From the NCBI RefSeq assembly GCF_000426065.1, contig NZ_AUEQ01000001.1:434001-498000 (forward strand): a stretch of 64,000 nt of DNA, read 5' to 3'. The position numbers were made by a program, and so were the translations under genes. The notes under the pieces are model-generated. The model was not told the origin of the DNA. It saw only the letters and a program-made list of their open reading frames with translations, and did not search any database. This DNA comes from Mycobacterium sp. URHD0025 (GTDB taxonomy: Bacteria; Actinomycetota; Actinomycetes; Mycobacteriales; Mycobacteriaceae). Position 1 is the stretch's first letter. Each line of letters begins with the position of its first letter. Shown here piece by piece: positions 1 through 7,290 of this stretch.

Positions 1-283
1 GGCCCGCCGCTTCCAAACCTCCGAAGAGCGGGTGGGCATGGCCGTCACCGAACGAAGGCATCAAGAAGCCGCCGTTCAGGTCGATCTTCCGATCGGCTGC
101 CGACGCCAGCGCGTCGGCACCCACCGCACGCACCACCCCATCGGCGACGAGCAGCGCATCGGTGGTCATCGTCGGCGTCCAGATCACACCACCGTGGAAG
201 AGCGTGGCAGCCTGGTCGGGCAGCCGCCCAGAGGCAGCACCGGACGGCAGCTGCGCGCGGGCGGTCGCACTGAGCGTGGTCAT
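1..283 (-). CDS. Amidohydrolase family protein, 5' part only
   Basis: This is the first 94 residues of a minus-strand gene that runs off the left edge of the window. An ATG at 283 follows an AGGAG ribosome binding site by 5 nt. The visible part holds the GGVIWTP segment typical of the small beta-domain of YtcJ-type amidohydrolases, then GFLMPSFGDGHAHP, where HAH is the first metal-binding HxH motif opening the TIM barrel. By family it should be a metal-dependent hydrolase of an amide or cyclic C-N bond; the substrate cannot be told from this fragment. It is divergent from a TetR regulator 88 bp away, which probably controls it. Confidence 0.75.
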   Translation of the reverse strand, partial: MTTLSATARAQLPSGAASGRLPDQAATLFHGGVIWTPTMTTDALLVADGVVRAVGADALASAADRKIDLNGGFLMPSFGDGHAHPLFGGLEAAG

Positions 284-293
284 GTGACTCCTA

Positions 294-312
294 AAGCGAA
301 TGGAATTCGTTT
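294..312. promoter_or_regulatory. Candidate TetR operator between divergent genes
   Basis: An imperfect palindrome, AAGCGAAT-GGA-ATTCGTTT, with 7 of 8 positions matching in each half-site, lies in the 88-bp gap between the amidohydrolase and the TetR gene. Its position just upstream of the amidohydrolase ribosome binding site fits repression of that gene. This is inference from symmetry and location only. Confidence 0.4.
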
Positions 313-371
313 ATTGTGTGACCCAGACCACCGCTTGTAAAGCCGTGCGATGAAATCAGGGGGAAAGAGAC

Positions 372-974
372 ATGGGGCGACCCTCGAAGCCGATCCTGTC
401 GCTAGACCGGATCACCAGTGCGGCAATGGATCTCGTCAACACCACGGGCGGATTCACGATCCCTGAACTGGCACGCAGGCTCAAGGTCAGCCCGTCGTCG
501 CTGTACAACCACGTCTCCGGCCGGGAGCAAATCGTCGAGTTGCTGCGCGAACGGGCAATGTCAGAGGTGCAACTGCCCGACGTCGACGCCGACCGGCCGT
601 GGGCGGAGATCCTGGCCGACATCATGCGCTCATACCGCAGCAGCTTCGCCCGCTACCCACGCCTGATTCCCCTGCTCACTGCCCATGCCGTGAGCAGCAG
701 CCAGGCCCTCACGATGTACAACGCGCTGGCTGTCACCCTGAGCAGGGCCGGCTACAACCCGACCGACACACTGCGGACCATCACCCTGGTCGACAACTAC
801 GTATTGGGGTCCGCCCTCGACCTCACCGCCCCGGACAAACCGTGGGAGTCCGGAGACCAGGTCGGTCCGGAGTTGACCGCCGCGCTGGCCACCGGCGCGC
901 CCAAGCCGGCCCGCGCCGACGATGCGTTCGAATACGGACTGGCCGTGCTGCTGCGCGGGCTGGTCCGGACCTGA
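372..974 (+). CDS. TetR/AcrR family transcriptional regulator
   Basis: A 200-residue protein with an N-terminal TetR helix-turn-helix at about residues 10-55: SLDRITSAAMDLVNTTGG, then FTIPELARRLKVSPSSLYNH, whose recognition helix ends in the usual SLYNH motif. The rest is the helical ligand-binding and dimerisation domain, of the TetR C-terminal type often found with drug or metabolite sensors. The ATG start is preceded by GGGGGAAAGAG. It is divergent from the amidohydrolase, with a palindrome in the shared promoter region, so it most likely represses that gene and perhaps itself. The ligand is unknown. Confidence 0.85.
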   Translation: MGRPSKPILSLDRITSAAMDLVNTTGGFTIPELARRLKVSPSSLYNHVSGREQIVELLRERAMSEVQLPDVDADRPWAEILADIMRSYRSSFARYPRLIPLLTAHAVSSSQALTMYNALAVTLSRAGYNPTDTLRTITLVDNYVLGSALDLTAPDKPWESGDQVGPELTAALATGAPKPARADDAFEYGLAVLLRGLVRT

Positions 975-998
975 CCCAGCCCACGACGCGAATCGCTG

Positions 999-1316
999 CT
1001 ACCCGCCGCAGCGGTTACGGAAATCAGTCGCCGGTTGCCGGAGGCCCTGCAGTTCGGCCCGGATCTGCGGCTTGTCCTCAAGGTATACCTGCACCGAATC
1101 GGCCATCTGGTCGTTCGACTGCCCCTTGAGGCTGGTGAAGAAGTCATTCACGTCGGGATGGGTGAACAAGTAGGCCGAGGTGGCCGCGCGGACTCCGGCC
1201 ATCACACCGGCCAGATCGGCAGCCGTGCAGTTCGGCTCGTCCGCGGCAGCGACGGGCGCCCCAACGGCCAAGAGCGACAGGCTGATTGCGCCGGTGGCAA
1301 TGACACGGGTGAACAT
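999..1316 (-). CDS. Secreted hemophore-like haem-binding protein
   Basis: A 105-residue exported protein. The ATG at 1316 is chosen because it follows AGGAG by 5 nt and starts a clean signal peptide (MFTRVIATGAISLSLLAVG, cleavage near AAADE). The mature part matches the mycobacterial haemophore family: a helical domain framed by a conserved Cys pair, PNC near the mature N-terminus and RCGG at the very C-terminus, with the HPDVNDFF segment between. Known members such as Rv0203 bind haem outside the cell and pass it to MmpL importers; most paralogues have no tested function. It is probably co-oriented with the small secreted protein just upstream. Confidence 0.75.
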   Translation of the reverse strand: MFTRVIATGAISLSLLAVGAPVAAADEPNCTAADLAGVMAGVRAATSAYLFTHPDVNDFFTSLKGQSNDQMADSVQVYLEDKPQIRAELQGLRQPATDFRNRCGG

Positions 1317-1354
1317 CGTGGCTCCTAAATCGACTCGAATAACTGGGCTGAGGC

Positions 1355-1645
1355 TCACGGACGCCCCGGCCGCCAGCCGCCACCACCACCGTTGTCGGGC
1401 GGGCGGGGGTCGATGTTGATTTCTAAGCCCCCGCCGGCGCAGTACCAGTCGTTGGCGCAGTAATACGGGTAGTACGGGCCGGCCTTCGGCGGCGTCGGTC
1501 CCCCACCCCGGACGTTTCCCTGCGCGCAGACCGTAGAACCGCCGGCGTCGACACAATCAGCCGCAGCAGGCGGTGCAACGGCGATGGCGATCGGTACGGT
1601 CAATCCGGCCACGCCGAGTAGCACCGGCCCCCACATGCTCCGCAT
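1355..1645 (-). CDS. Small secreted cysteine- and glycine-rich protein
   Basis: A 96-residue protein of unknown function. The ATG at 1645 has a GAGGAG site 5 nt upstream and is preferred to an in-frame GTG at 1651. Residues 1-30 form a signal peptide (MRSMWGPVLLGVAGLTVP and an AAAD cleavage site). The mature protein has four Cys (DCVDAGGSTVC, YYCANDWYC) that could make two disulfides, then a low-complexity Pro/Gly tail (PPDNGGGGGWRPGRP). Similar small secreted proteins are common in mycobacteria. It is followed 38 bp later by the hemophore-like gene, so the two may be co-transcribed. Confidence 0.6.
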   Translation of the reverse strand: MRSMWGPVLLGVAGLTVPIAIAVAPPAAADCVDAGGSTVCAQGNVRGGGPTPPKAGPYYPYYCANDWYCAGGGLEINIDPRPPDNGGGGGWRPGRP

Positions 1646-1802
1646 GTCCACTCCTCAGTAGGTCCCCGTGAGCCGAGAATAATTCCCGAGGATGCCGAAT
1701 ATGCGGTATCGACAATAACCGGTGCCATTCCGGGGCGCACCTCTTTGGTAACCGGTTGCATTCGCAGAGATTGCAAGGCTCGTCGTGAGATACAGCGCGC
1801 CC

Positions 1803-1808
1803 TAACCT
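1803..1808 (+). promoter_or_regulatory. -10 box (TAACCT) of a likely leaderless transcript
   Basis: TAACCT fits the mycobacterial TANNNT -10 consensus and ends 7 nt before the GTG of the 29-residue peptide gene. No Shine-Dalgarno sequence is present, so transcription probably starts at or next to the GTG. Confidence 0.4.
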
Positions 1809-1815
1809 CACGCGC

Positions 1816-1905
1816 GTGAACGAAGACTGGCTGGCCGTGATCGTCGGCCTCATTCTGTTGATCCTCGTGATTGTCGGTGCCATCCCCGGCAGCGTGATCC
1901 CATGA
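1816..1905 (+). CDS. 29-residue single-pass membrane peptide coupled to the YeiH gene
   Basis: A very short reading frame: a GTG start, NEDWLAVIVGL, then a strongly hydrophobic LILLILVIVGAIP and the end GSVIP. It is almost one whole transmembrane helix with an acidic N-terminus. Its TGA overlaps the ATG of the next gene (ATGA), the classic layout for translational coupling, and a TANNNT box lies 7 nt before its start. I infer that it is a small partner or coupling peptide for the transporter downstream. No function is known to me; a chance ORF is possible but unlikely given composition and spacing. Confidence 0.55.
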   Translation: MNEDWLAVIVGLILLILVIVGAIPGSVIP

Positions 1906-3035
1906 CCCGCACCGAGGAACGCCCTGACCAGCGTTCACCGAAGATCGGCTACGCCGTCGCCGGTGTCCTGGTAGTGATCGCGCTGGGCGCGGCGACCCGA
2001 TTCCTGGAGACCGAGGTTCCGCACTGGGCCGCCGGAACTCCGTTCGCGAAGATCGCGAAATCGGTCGAATTCCCGGTCTACGCAATCGCTCTCGGGTTGA
2101 TCGGCAACGCGGTCCTGGCCAGGCTCGCGTTGCGCGATGTCCTGTCCCAGGGTTTCCGCACCGAGTTCTTCATCAAGACCGGCCTGGTCCTTCTCGGCGC
2201 GTCGATCAATCTCAAGGTGCTCGCCACCGCGGCCGGTCCGGCGATCATCCAAGCCCTGCTTCTGATTTCGATCGTCTTCGGGTTCACCTGGTGGCTGGGC
2301 GGACGACTCGGCCTCGACGACAAACTGCGGGCGCTGCTCGCCTCCGCCGTCTCGATCTGCGGGGTGAGCGCGGCCATCGCGGCCGCCGGTGCGGTGCAGG
2401 CACGGAAAGAGCAACTGGCCTACGCCGCCTCGCTCGTCATCGTGTTCGCCCTGCCCTCGATCTTCCTACTGCCCTGGCTGGCCGATGTATTCGGGCTGTC
2501 CGACGCAGTCGCCGGAGCCTGGATCGGCGGCAACATCGACACCACTGCGGCCGTGGCCGCCGCGGGCACGATCGCCGGCGAGCAGGCCCTGCAGATCGCC
2601 ACGATCGTCAAAACCACCCAGAACGCGCTCATCGGCATCGTCGCCATCGCCCTCACCGCGTACTTCGCGCTCAAGGTCGAGCGCCAGTCCGACAACCCCG
2701 ATCCAGCCCGGGCACGCCCGTCCCTGCGCGAATTCTGGGACCGGTTCCCCAAATTCGTTCTCGGTTTCATCGCCGCTTCGGTCATCGGCACGCTATATCT
2801 GCAGTTCGCGGCCGACGGCAAGGCGGCGATCGCCACCGTGAACGACCTCCGGACCTGGTTCCTGATCTTCGCTTTCGTGGCGATCGGACTGGAGTTCTCA
2901 CTACGCGGCCTCAAAGAGGCCGGGTGGCGGCCCGTGGTGCTGTTCGCCGCGGCCACCGTGGTCAACATCGTGGTGGCGCTCGGATTGGCCTCCCTGCTGT
3001 TCGGCGGTTTGTTCGGGAGCTTCACCACCGGCTAG
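1902..3035 (+). CDS. YeiH/UPF0324 family putative sulfate exporter
   Basis: A 377-residue integral membrane protein with about 10-11 hydrophobic helices. It shows the family features KTGLVLLGASINL, SVSICGVSAAIAAAGA and GAWIGGNIDTTAAVAAAG. Members of this family (YeiH) are annotated as putative sulfate or anion exporters; the substrate is not firmly established for most. The ATG overlaps the stop of the 29-residue membrane peptide, so expression depends on ribosomes finishing that peptide. No sulfur-metabolism gene lies next to it here, so the anion it moves cannot be deduced from context. Confidence 0.8.
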   Translation: MTRTEERPDQRSPKIGYAVAGVLVVIALGAATRFLETEVPHWAAGTPFAKIAKSVEFPVYAIALGLIGNAVLARLALRDVLSQGFRTEFFIKTGLVLLGASINLKVLATAAGPAIIQALLLISIVFGFTWWLGGRLGLDDKLRALLASAVSICGVSAAIAAAGAVQARKEQLAYAASLVIVFALPSIFLLPWLADVFGLSDAVAGAWIGGNIDTTAAVAAAGTIAGEQALQIATIVKTTQNALIGIVAIALTAYFALKVERQSDNPDPARARPSLREFWDRFPKFVLGFIAASVIGTLYLQFAADGKAAIATVNDLRTWFLIFAFVAIGLEFSLRGLKEAGWRPVVLFAAATVVNIVVALGLASLLFGGLFGSFTTG

Positions 3036-3043
3036 GTAGCCGT

Positions 3044-3049
3044 TACCCT
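3044..3049 (+). promoter_or_regulatory. -10 box (TACCCT) of a likely leaderless fecB2 transcript
   Basis: TACCCT ends 6 nt before the GTG at 3056, and no ribosome binding site is visible. This spacing is the usual one for mycobacterial leaderless mRNAs. It suggests that the lipoprotein gene has its own promoter although it lies only 20 bp after the YeiH gene. Confidence 0.4.
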
Positions 3050-3055
3050 GGCTAA

Positions 3056-4006
3056 GTGCCGACAACCTGGTCACGGCGAGGGTTTTTCGCGGTCAGCGCT
3101 GCGATGGCCATGGTCGCCGCATGCAGCACGCAAAAGCCCGGCGAAGTCGCCAAAGACGGTTCGGTGACCGTCCGCCATCTGTTCGGAGACACCAACATCC
3201 CGGGACCGCCGCAAAGGGTGGTCAGTGCAGGATTCACCGAACAGGACGATCTGCTGGCCCTCGGGGTGGTCCCGGTCGCGACGACGGAGTGGTTCGGAGG
3301 TGAGCCGTATGCGGTGTGGCCCTGGGCGCAACCGAAACTGGGGGGCGCCCAGCCCACCGTGCTCGGCCTGGCCGACGGGATACAGGTCGACGAGATCAAA
3401 GCACTCAATCCGGACCTGATCGTGGCCACCAACGCCGGACTCGACGCCGACACCTACGCCAAGCTCTCCGAGATCGCCCCCACGATCGCGCAGTCGGGAG
3501 CCGACGCATTCTTCGAGCCCTGGCGCGACCAAGCCACCCTCATCGGCCAGGCGCTGTTCCAGAACGACGCCATGTCGGGCCTGATCGCCGGAGTGGACGA
3601 CAGGTTCAAGGCGGTGGCCACCAACAACCCCCGATTCGCCGGGAAGAAGGCCATGCTGCTGGGCGGCACCATGTTCCGTGACAGCGTGCAGACCCAGACC
3701 GGATGGCGCACCGAATTTCTCACCCAGATAGGATTCGCCGTGCCGCCGACACCGGCACTGATCCCCCGCGACGACATCCCCTCGGTGCTCGACGCCGCCG
3801 ACGTGCTGATCTGGACCACCGAGAGCGACCAGGAACGCGATGCCCTGCTCGCGGATCCGGCCATCGCCGGCCTCAAGGCAACCACCCGCAATCGGCACGT
3901 TTTCACACCCAAAGACCTGGCCGGAGCCATCGCATTCGCCTCGCCACTGTCCTACCCGGTGGTGGCCGACCAGCTCCCGCCGCTGCTCAATCGCGCGCTG
4001 ACCTGA
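3056..4006 (+). CDS. fecB2: Iron-siderophore ABC transporter substrate-binding lipoprotein
   Basis: A 316-residue exported lipoprotein. The N-terminus carries a twin-arginine-type signal (WSRRGFFAVSAAMAMVAAC) ending in a lipobox with Cys23. The mature part is a class III periplasmic-binding fold (FecB/TroA): PPQRVVSAGFTEQDDLLALG at the start of lobe 1, EIKALNPDLIVATNAG, and LLGGTMFRDS in lobe 2. Proteins of this kind bind ferric siderophores at the outer face of the membrane for an ABC importer. No permease or ATPase is adjacent, so it must use components coded elsewhere. It sits next to pxpB/pxpC as Rv0265c sits next to Rv0264c in M. tuberculosis, which supports the fecB2 name. Confidence 0.8.
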   Translation: MPTTWSRRGFFAVSAAMAMVAACSTQKPGEVAKDGSVTVRHLFGDTNIPGPPQRVVSAGFTEQDDLLALGVVPVATTEWFGGEPYAVWPWAQPKLGGAQPTVLGLADGIQVDEIKALNPDLIVATNAGLDADTYAKLSEIAPTIAQSGADAFFEPWRDQATLIGQALFQNDAMSGLIAGVDDRFKAVATNNPRFAGKKAMLLGGTMFRDSVQTQTGWRTEFLTQIGFAVPPTPALIPRDDIPSVLDAADVLIWTTESDQERDALLADPAIAGLKATTRNRHVFTPKDLAGAIAFASPLSYPVVADQLPPLLNRALT

Positions 4007-4012
4007 CAAGAT
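4007..4012 (+). promoter_or_regulatory. Possible -10 box (CAAGAT) for a leaderless yhhQ transcript
   Basis: CAAGAT keeps the important A2 and T6 of the -10 consensus and ends 6 nt before the GTG at 4019, which has no ribosome binding site. Weak on its own; listed because fecB2, pxpB and narK nearby have the same layout. Confidence 0.25.
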
Positions 4013-4018
4013 GACCGG

Positions 4019-4720
4019 GTGACAAGCACCCAGGATCATCAGCACCGCGGCACCGCCGTCGTCGGCTCGGCCTATTATCCGGTGCTCGTCGCGGTCTTCA
4101 CAGCTCTGGTGATCATCTCCAACGTCACCGCCACCAAGGGCGTCGCCTTCGGACCGATCATCGGCGACTGGTCGATCATCACCGACGGCGGGTTCATCGT
4201 CTTCCCGCTCACCTACGTGATCGGCGACGTGCTGTCCGAGGTGTACGGCTTCAAGGCCGCGCGGCGCGCCATTTTCCTCGGATTCTCGATGAATGCGCTT
4301 GCCGCACTGGCATTCTGGATCACCATTTATCTTCCCGCGGCCGATTTCTACACCAATCAGGAACACTTCGAGAACATCGTCCACGCCTACACGCAATTGA
4401 TCGTGGCGGGCCTGGCCGGGTTCATCGTCGGACAGACCATCAATGCCTGGGTCGTGGTGGCCATCAAAGAGCGCACCAAGGAGAAGCACCTGTGGGCCCG
4501 CCTGGTCGGATCCACCTTCGCCGGCCAGCTCGGTGACACCCTGGTCTTCTGCGGCATCGCAGCGAGCGCCATCGGCATCAGCACCGTCGGCGACTTCGTC
4601 ACCTACACGGCGCTGGGCTGGGTGTACAAGACCGCGGTGGAGGTGATCATGCTGCCCATCACCTACCGCGTGATCGCCACCATCAAGCGCCGCGAGCCCA
4701 CGTATCAGGCCGCCGTTTGA
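4019..4720 (+). CDS. yhhQ: Queuosine-precursor transporter family (YhhQ/VUT) membrane protein
   Basis: A 233-residue membrane protein with about six helices and family-typical segments: LVIISNVTATKGVAFGPI near the N-terminus, FPLTYVIGDVLSEVYGFKAARRAI, and GQLGDTLVFCGIA. E. coli YhhQ imports the queuosine precursors queuine/preQ0; other members of this ECF-like family may carry different small molecules. It lies between homologues of Rv0265c and Rv0264c, so it is an insertion relative to the M. tuberculosis order. The GTG start has no Shine-Dalgarno site. Whether this organism makes queuosine cannot be judged from the window. Confidence 0.8.
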   Translation: MTSTQDHQHRGTAVVGSAYYPVLVAVFTALVIISNVTATKGVAFGPIIGDWSIITDGGFIVFPLTYVIGDVLSEVYGFKAARRAIFLGFSMNALAALAFWITIYLPAADFYTNQEHFENIVHAYTQLIVAGLAGFIVGQTINAWVVVAIKERTKEKHLWARLVGSTFAGQLGDTLVFCGIAASAIGISTVGDFVTYTALGWVYKTAVEVIMLPITYRVIATIKRREPTYQAAV

Positions 4721-4769
4721 GGCTTCGGTAAGGCACCTCTGGCAAGGTTCATAGAGCTGCAGCATTCTT

Positions 4770-4788
4770 AGCTACCGACGGGTAGCTT
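4770..4788 (+). promoter_or_regulatory. Palindromic operator overlapping the pxpB -10 box
   Basis: A perfect inverted repeat, AGCTACC-GACG-GGTAGCT (4770-4787), overlaps TAGCTT (4783-4788), a TANNNT -10 box placed 6 nt before the pxpB ATG. A repressor bound here would block RNA polymerase directly. The regulator is not identifiable from the window. Confidence 0.4.
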
Positions 4789-4794
4789 CAGGTC

Positions 4795-5466
4795 ATGAGT
4801 GTGACATCAGAGGTGATGGACGCGGCGGGACCCAGCCTGAACCCAGGCACCGCCCGCGACTATGGCGATCAGGCTCTGCTGCTCGAGTTCGACAGCACTG
4901 CCGATGTTTTGGCGTGGACCGCCACTCTCACGGCGGCCCAACTACTCGGTGTGATCGACATCGTGCCGGCGTCCCGCACGATCTTGATCAAGCTGGCCGA
5001 CCCCCGCTATCAGGCACCGACCCGACAGCGCCTGGGCAGCTTGCGGCTGCAACCCGGATCAGCGCCGGTCCGTCCCGTCGGACCGGTCGACGTGACCATC
5101 GACGTGGTCTACGACGGCGCCGATCTGAACGAGGTCGCGAGCCTGACCGGGCTGACCCCGGACCGGGTGGTCGCGGCGCACACCGGCACGCCGTGGCAGG
5201 TCGGCTTCATGGGCTTCGCGCCCGGGTTCGCCTACCTCGTCGGCGGCGATGCGCGGCTCCAGGTGCCGCGCCGGGCCGAGCCCCGCACCAGCGTCCCACC
5301 CGGCGCGGTGGCGCTGGCCGGCGAGTTCAGCGGCATCTACCCGCGGCAGTCGCCCGGCGGCTGGCAGCTGATCGGGCGCACCGACGCGGTGCTTTTCGAC
5401 GTAGACCGCGAACCACCCGCGCTCCTCACGCCGGGCACGTGGGTGCAGTTCCGGGCCATCGACTAG
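4795..5466 (+). CDS. pxpB: 5-oxoprolinase subunit PxpB (allophanate hydrolase subunit 1 family)
   Basis: A 223-residue protein of the KipI/PxpB family. It shows [12 protein letters not shown] at the N-terminus, [16 protein letters not shown] in the middle, and the diagnostic [19 protein letters not shown] and [25 protein letters not shown] stretches. In PxpABC the B and C subunits form the ATP-dependent part that phosphorylates 5-oxoproline, and PxpA opens the ring. No PxpA (LamB/YcsF) gene lies nearby. It matches Rv0264c of M. tuberculosis, in the same place next to fecB2. The ATG has a leaderless-type promoter with a palindrome over it. Only 17 bp separate it from pxpC, so the two form an operon. 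Confidence 0.85.
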   Translation: MSVTSEVMDAAGPSLNPGTARDYGDQALLLEFDSTADVLAWTATLTAAQLLGVIDIVPASRTILIKLADPRYQAPTRQRLGSLRLQPGSAPVRPVGPVDVTIDVVYDGADLNEVASLTGLTPDRVVAAHTGTPWQVGFMGFAPGFAYLVGGDARLQVPRRAEPRTSVPPGAVALAGEFSGIYPRQSPGGWQLIGRTDAVLFDVDREPPALLTPGTWVQFRAID

Positions 5467-5483
5467 TCGGCGAGGAGAACACC

Positions 5484-6416
5484 ATGACGACGACCATGCC
5501 AAAAGCATCGAACCCAGGGTCACTGCGCTCCGGCCTGCCGAGACTCGAAATACTGCGCACAGGACCGCTGGCCCTGGTCGAGGATCTCGGCCGTCCGGGA
5601 ATGGCGCATCTGGGCGTCACCCGCTCGGGTGCCGCCGACCGCCGGGCCCACACGCTGGCCAACCGCCTGGTGGCCAACCCGGGTGAGCACGCCACCATCG
5701 AGGTGATGTTCGGCGGATTCTCTGCCCGGGTGGTCGGCGGGGACGTCTCCATCGCGGTCACCGGAGCCGACACCGACCCGGCGGTCAACGGAATCCCGTT
5801 CGGCACCAACAGTATCCACCATGTTCGCGACGGCGAAGTGATCTCGCTGGGTGCACCGCATTCGGGTCTGCGCAGCTATCTGGCGGTACGCGGCGGCATC
5901 GCCGTCGAACCGGTACTGGGTTCGCGGAGCTACGACGTGATGTCAGCGATCGGGCCGGCGCCCCTGCAGCCCGGCGACATCCTGCCGGTCGGTGAACACA
6001 CCGCCGACCTACCCGAAACGGACCAGGCCCCGGTCGCCTCGATCAGCGACGACGTGCTGGAACTCAATGTGGTTCCCGGCCCGCGCGACGACTGGTTCGT
6101 CGACCCCGACGTGCTCATCCGGACCAACTGGCTGGTGACCACCCACAGCGACCGCGTTGGCATGCGCCTGGTCGGCATGCCCCTGGAATACCGCCGGCCG
6201 GACCGGCAGCTGCCCAGCGAGGGCGCGACCCGCGGGGCAATTCAGATACCGCCCAACGGTTTTCCGGTGATCCTCGGCCCCGACCACCCCGTGACCGGCG
6301 GCTACCCGGTGATCGGCGTGGTGACCGACGAAGACATCGACAAGCTCGGCCAGGTCCGGCCCGGGCAGACCGTGCGCCTGCACTGGTCGCATCCGCGCAA
6401 GCCGTTCGAGGGCTAG
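5484..6416 (+). CDS. pxpC: 5-oxoprolinase subunit PxpC (allophanate hydrolase subunit 2 family)
   Basis: A 310-residue protein of the KipA/PxpC (biotin-dependent carboxyltransferase-like) family. The ATG at 5484 is chosen because GAGGAGA lies a few bases upstream; the open frame extends further but only as a shadow of pxpB. Family segments include [54 protein letters not shown] and [21 protein letters not shown] at the C-terminus. It acts with PxpB in 5-oxoproline (pyroglutamate) breakdown to glutamate. Orthologue of Rv0263c by order and sequence features. A hairpin about 80 bp after its stop may end the transcript before aac(2'). Confidence 0.85.
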   Translation: MTTTMPKASNPGSLRSGLPRLEILRTGPLALVEDLGRPGMAHLGVTRSGAADRRAHTLANRLVANPGEHATIEVMFGGFSARVVGGDVSIAVTGADTDPAVNGIPFGTNSIHHVRDGEVISLGAPHSGLRSYLAVRGGIAVEPVLGSRSYDVMSAIGPAPLQPGDILPVGEHTADLPETDQAPVASISDDVLELNVVPGPRDDWFVDPDVLIRTNWLVTTHSDRVGMRLVGMPLEYRRPDRQLPSEGATRGAIQIPPNGFPVILGPDHPVTGGYPVIGVVTDEDIDKLGQVRPGQTVRLHWSHPRKPFEG

Positions 6417-6497
6417 CTGGCCGGACCATTCCTGTAGTCGTTTTCTACATCAGGGTTGCGATCCCGGCGATCAACGACCCAGGTGTAGAAACCGGTG

Positions 6498-6518
6498 CCT
6501 GGGGAACACGCCCCCAGG
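6498..6518 (+). terminator. GC-rich hairpin between pxpC and aac(2')
   Basis: CCTGGGG, a 7-nt loop, and CCCCAGG form a perfect 7-bp stem 82 bp after the pxpC stop. There is no U-tract, which is common for mycobacterial hairpin terminators; it could equally be part of the aac(2') leader. Confidence 0.4.
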
Positions 6519-6580
6519 GGAGTTTGGCCTATACGCCGGACGGCAAGCAACGTAGAGACACCGGCACGCGGCGCTGGTAG

Positions 6581-7180
<600 letters not shown>

Positions 7181-7278
7181 GCACCAGAACGCACAGGCTC
7201 ACACCCGAGGATGTGAGCGGGTGAGCGGAATTTCACGGCCGGGTCACGGCGGGGAGCACCTCCGCAATAATCGCTTTC

Positions 7279-7284
7279 TACTTT
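7279..7284 (+). promoter_or_regulatory. -10 box (TACTTT) of a likely leaderless narK transcript
   Basis: TACTTT ends 6 nt before the narK ATG at 7291, and no Shine-Dalgarno sequence is present. The promoter would make narK, nnaR and the chelatase gene one nitrate-responsive transcript. Confidence 0.4.
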
Positions 7285-7290
7285 TGCGCC

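Noticed and set aside
3071-4765. A 564-codon minus-strand frame opposite fecB2 and yhhQ
   Set aside because: Low-complexity Gly/Asp/His composition and no recognisable domain; the plus strand has two well-defined genes with lipobox and membrane helices.
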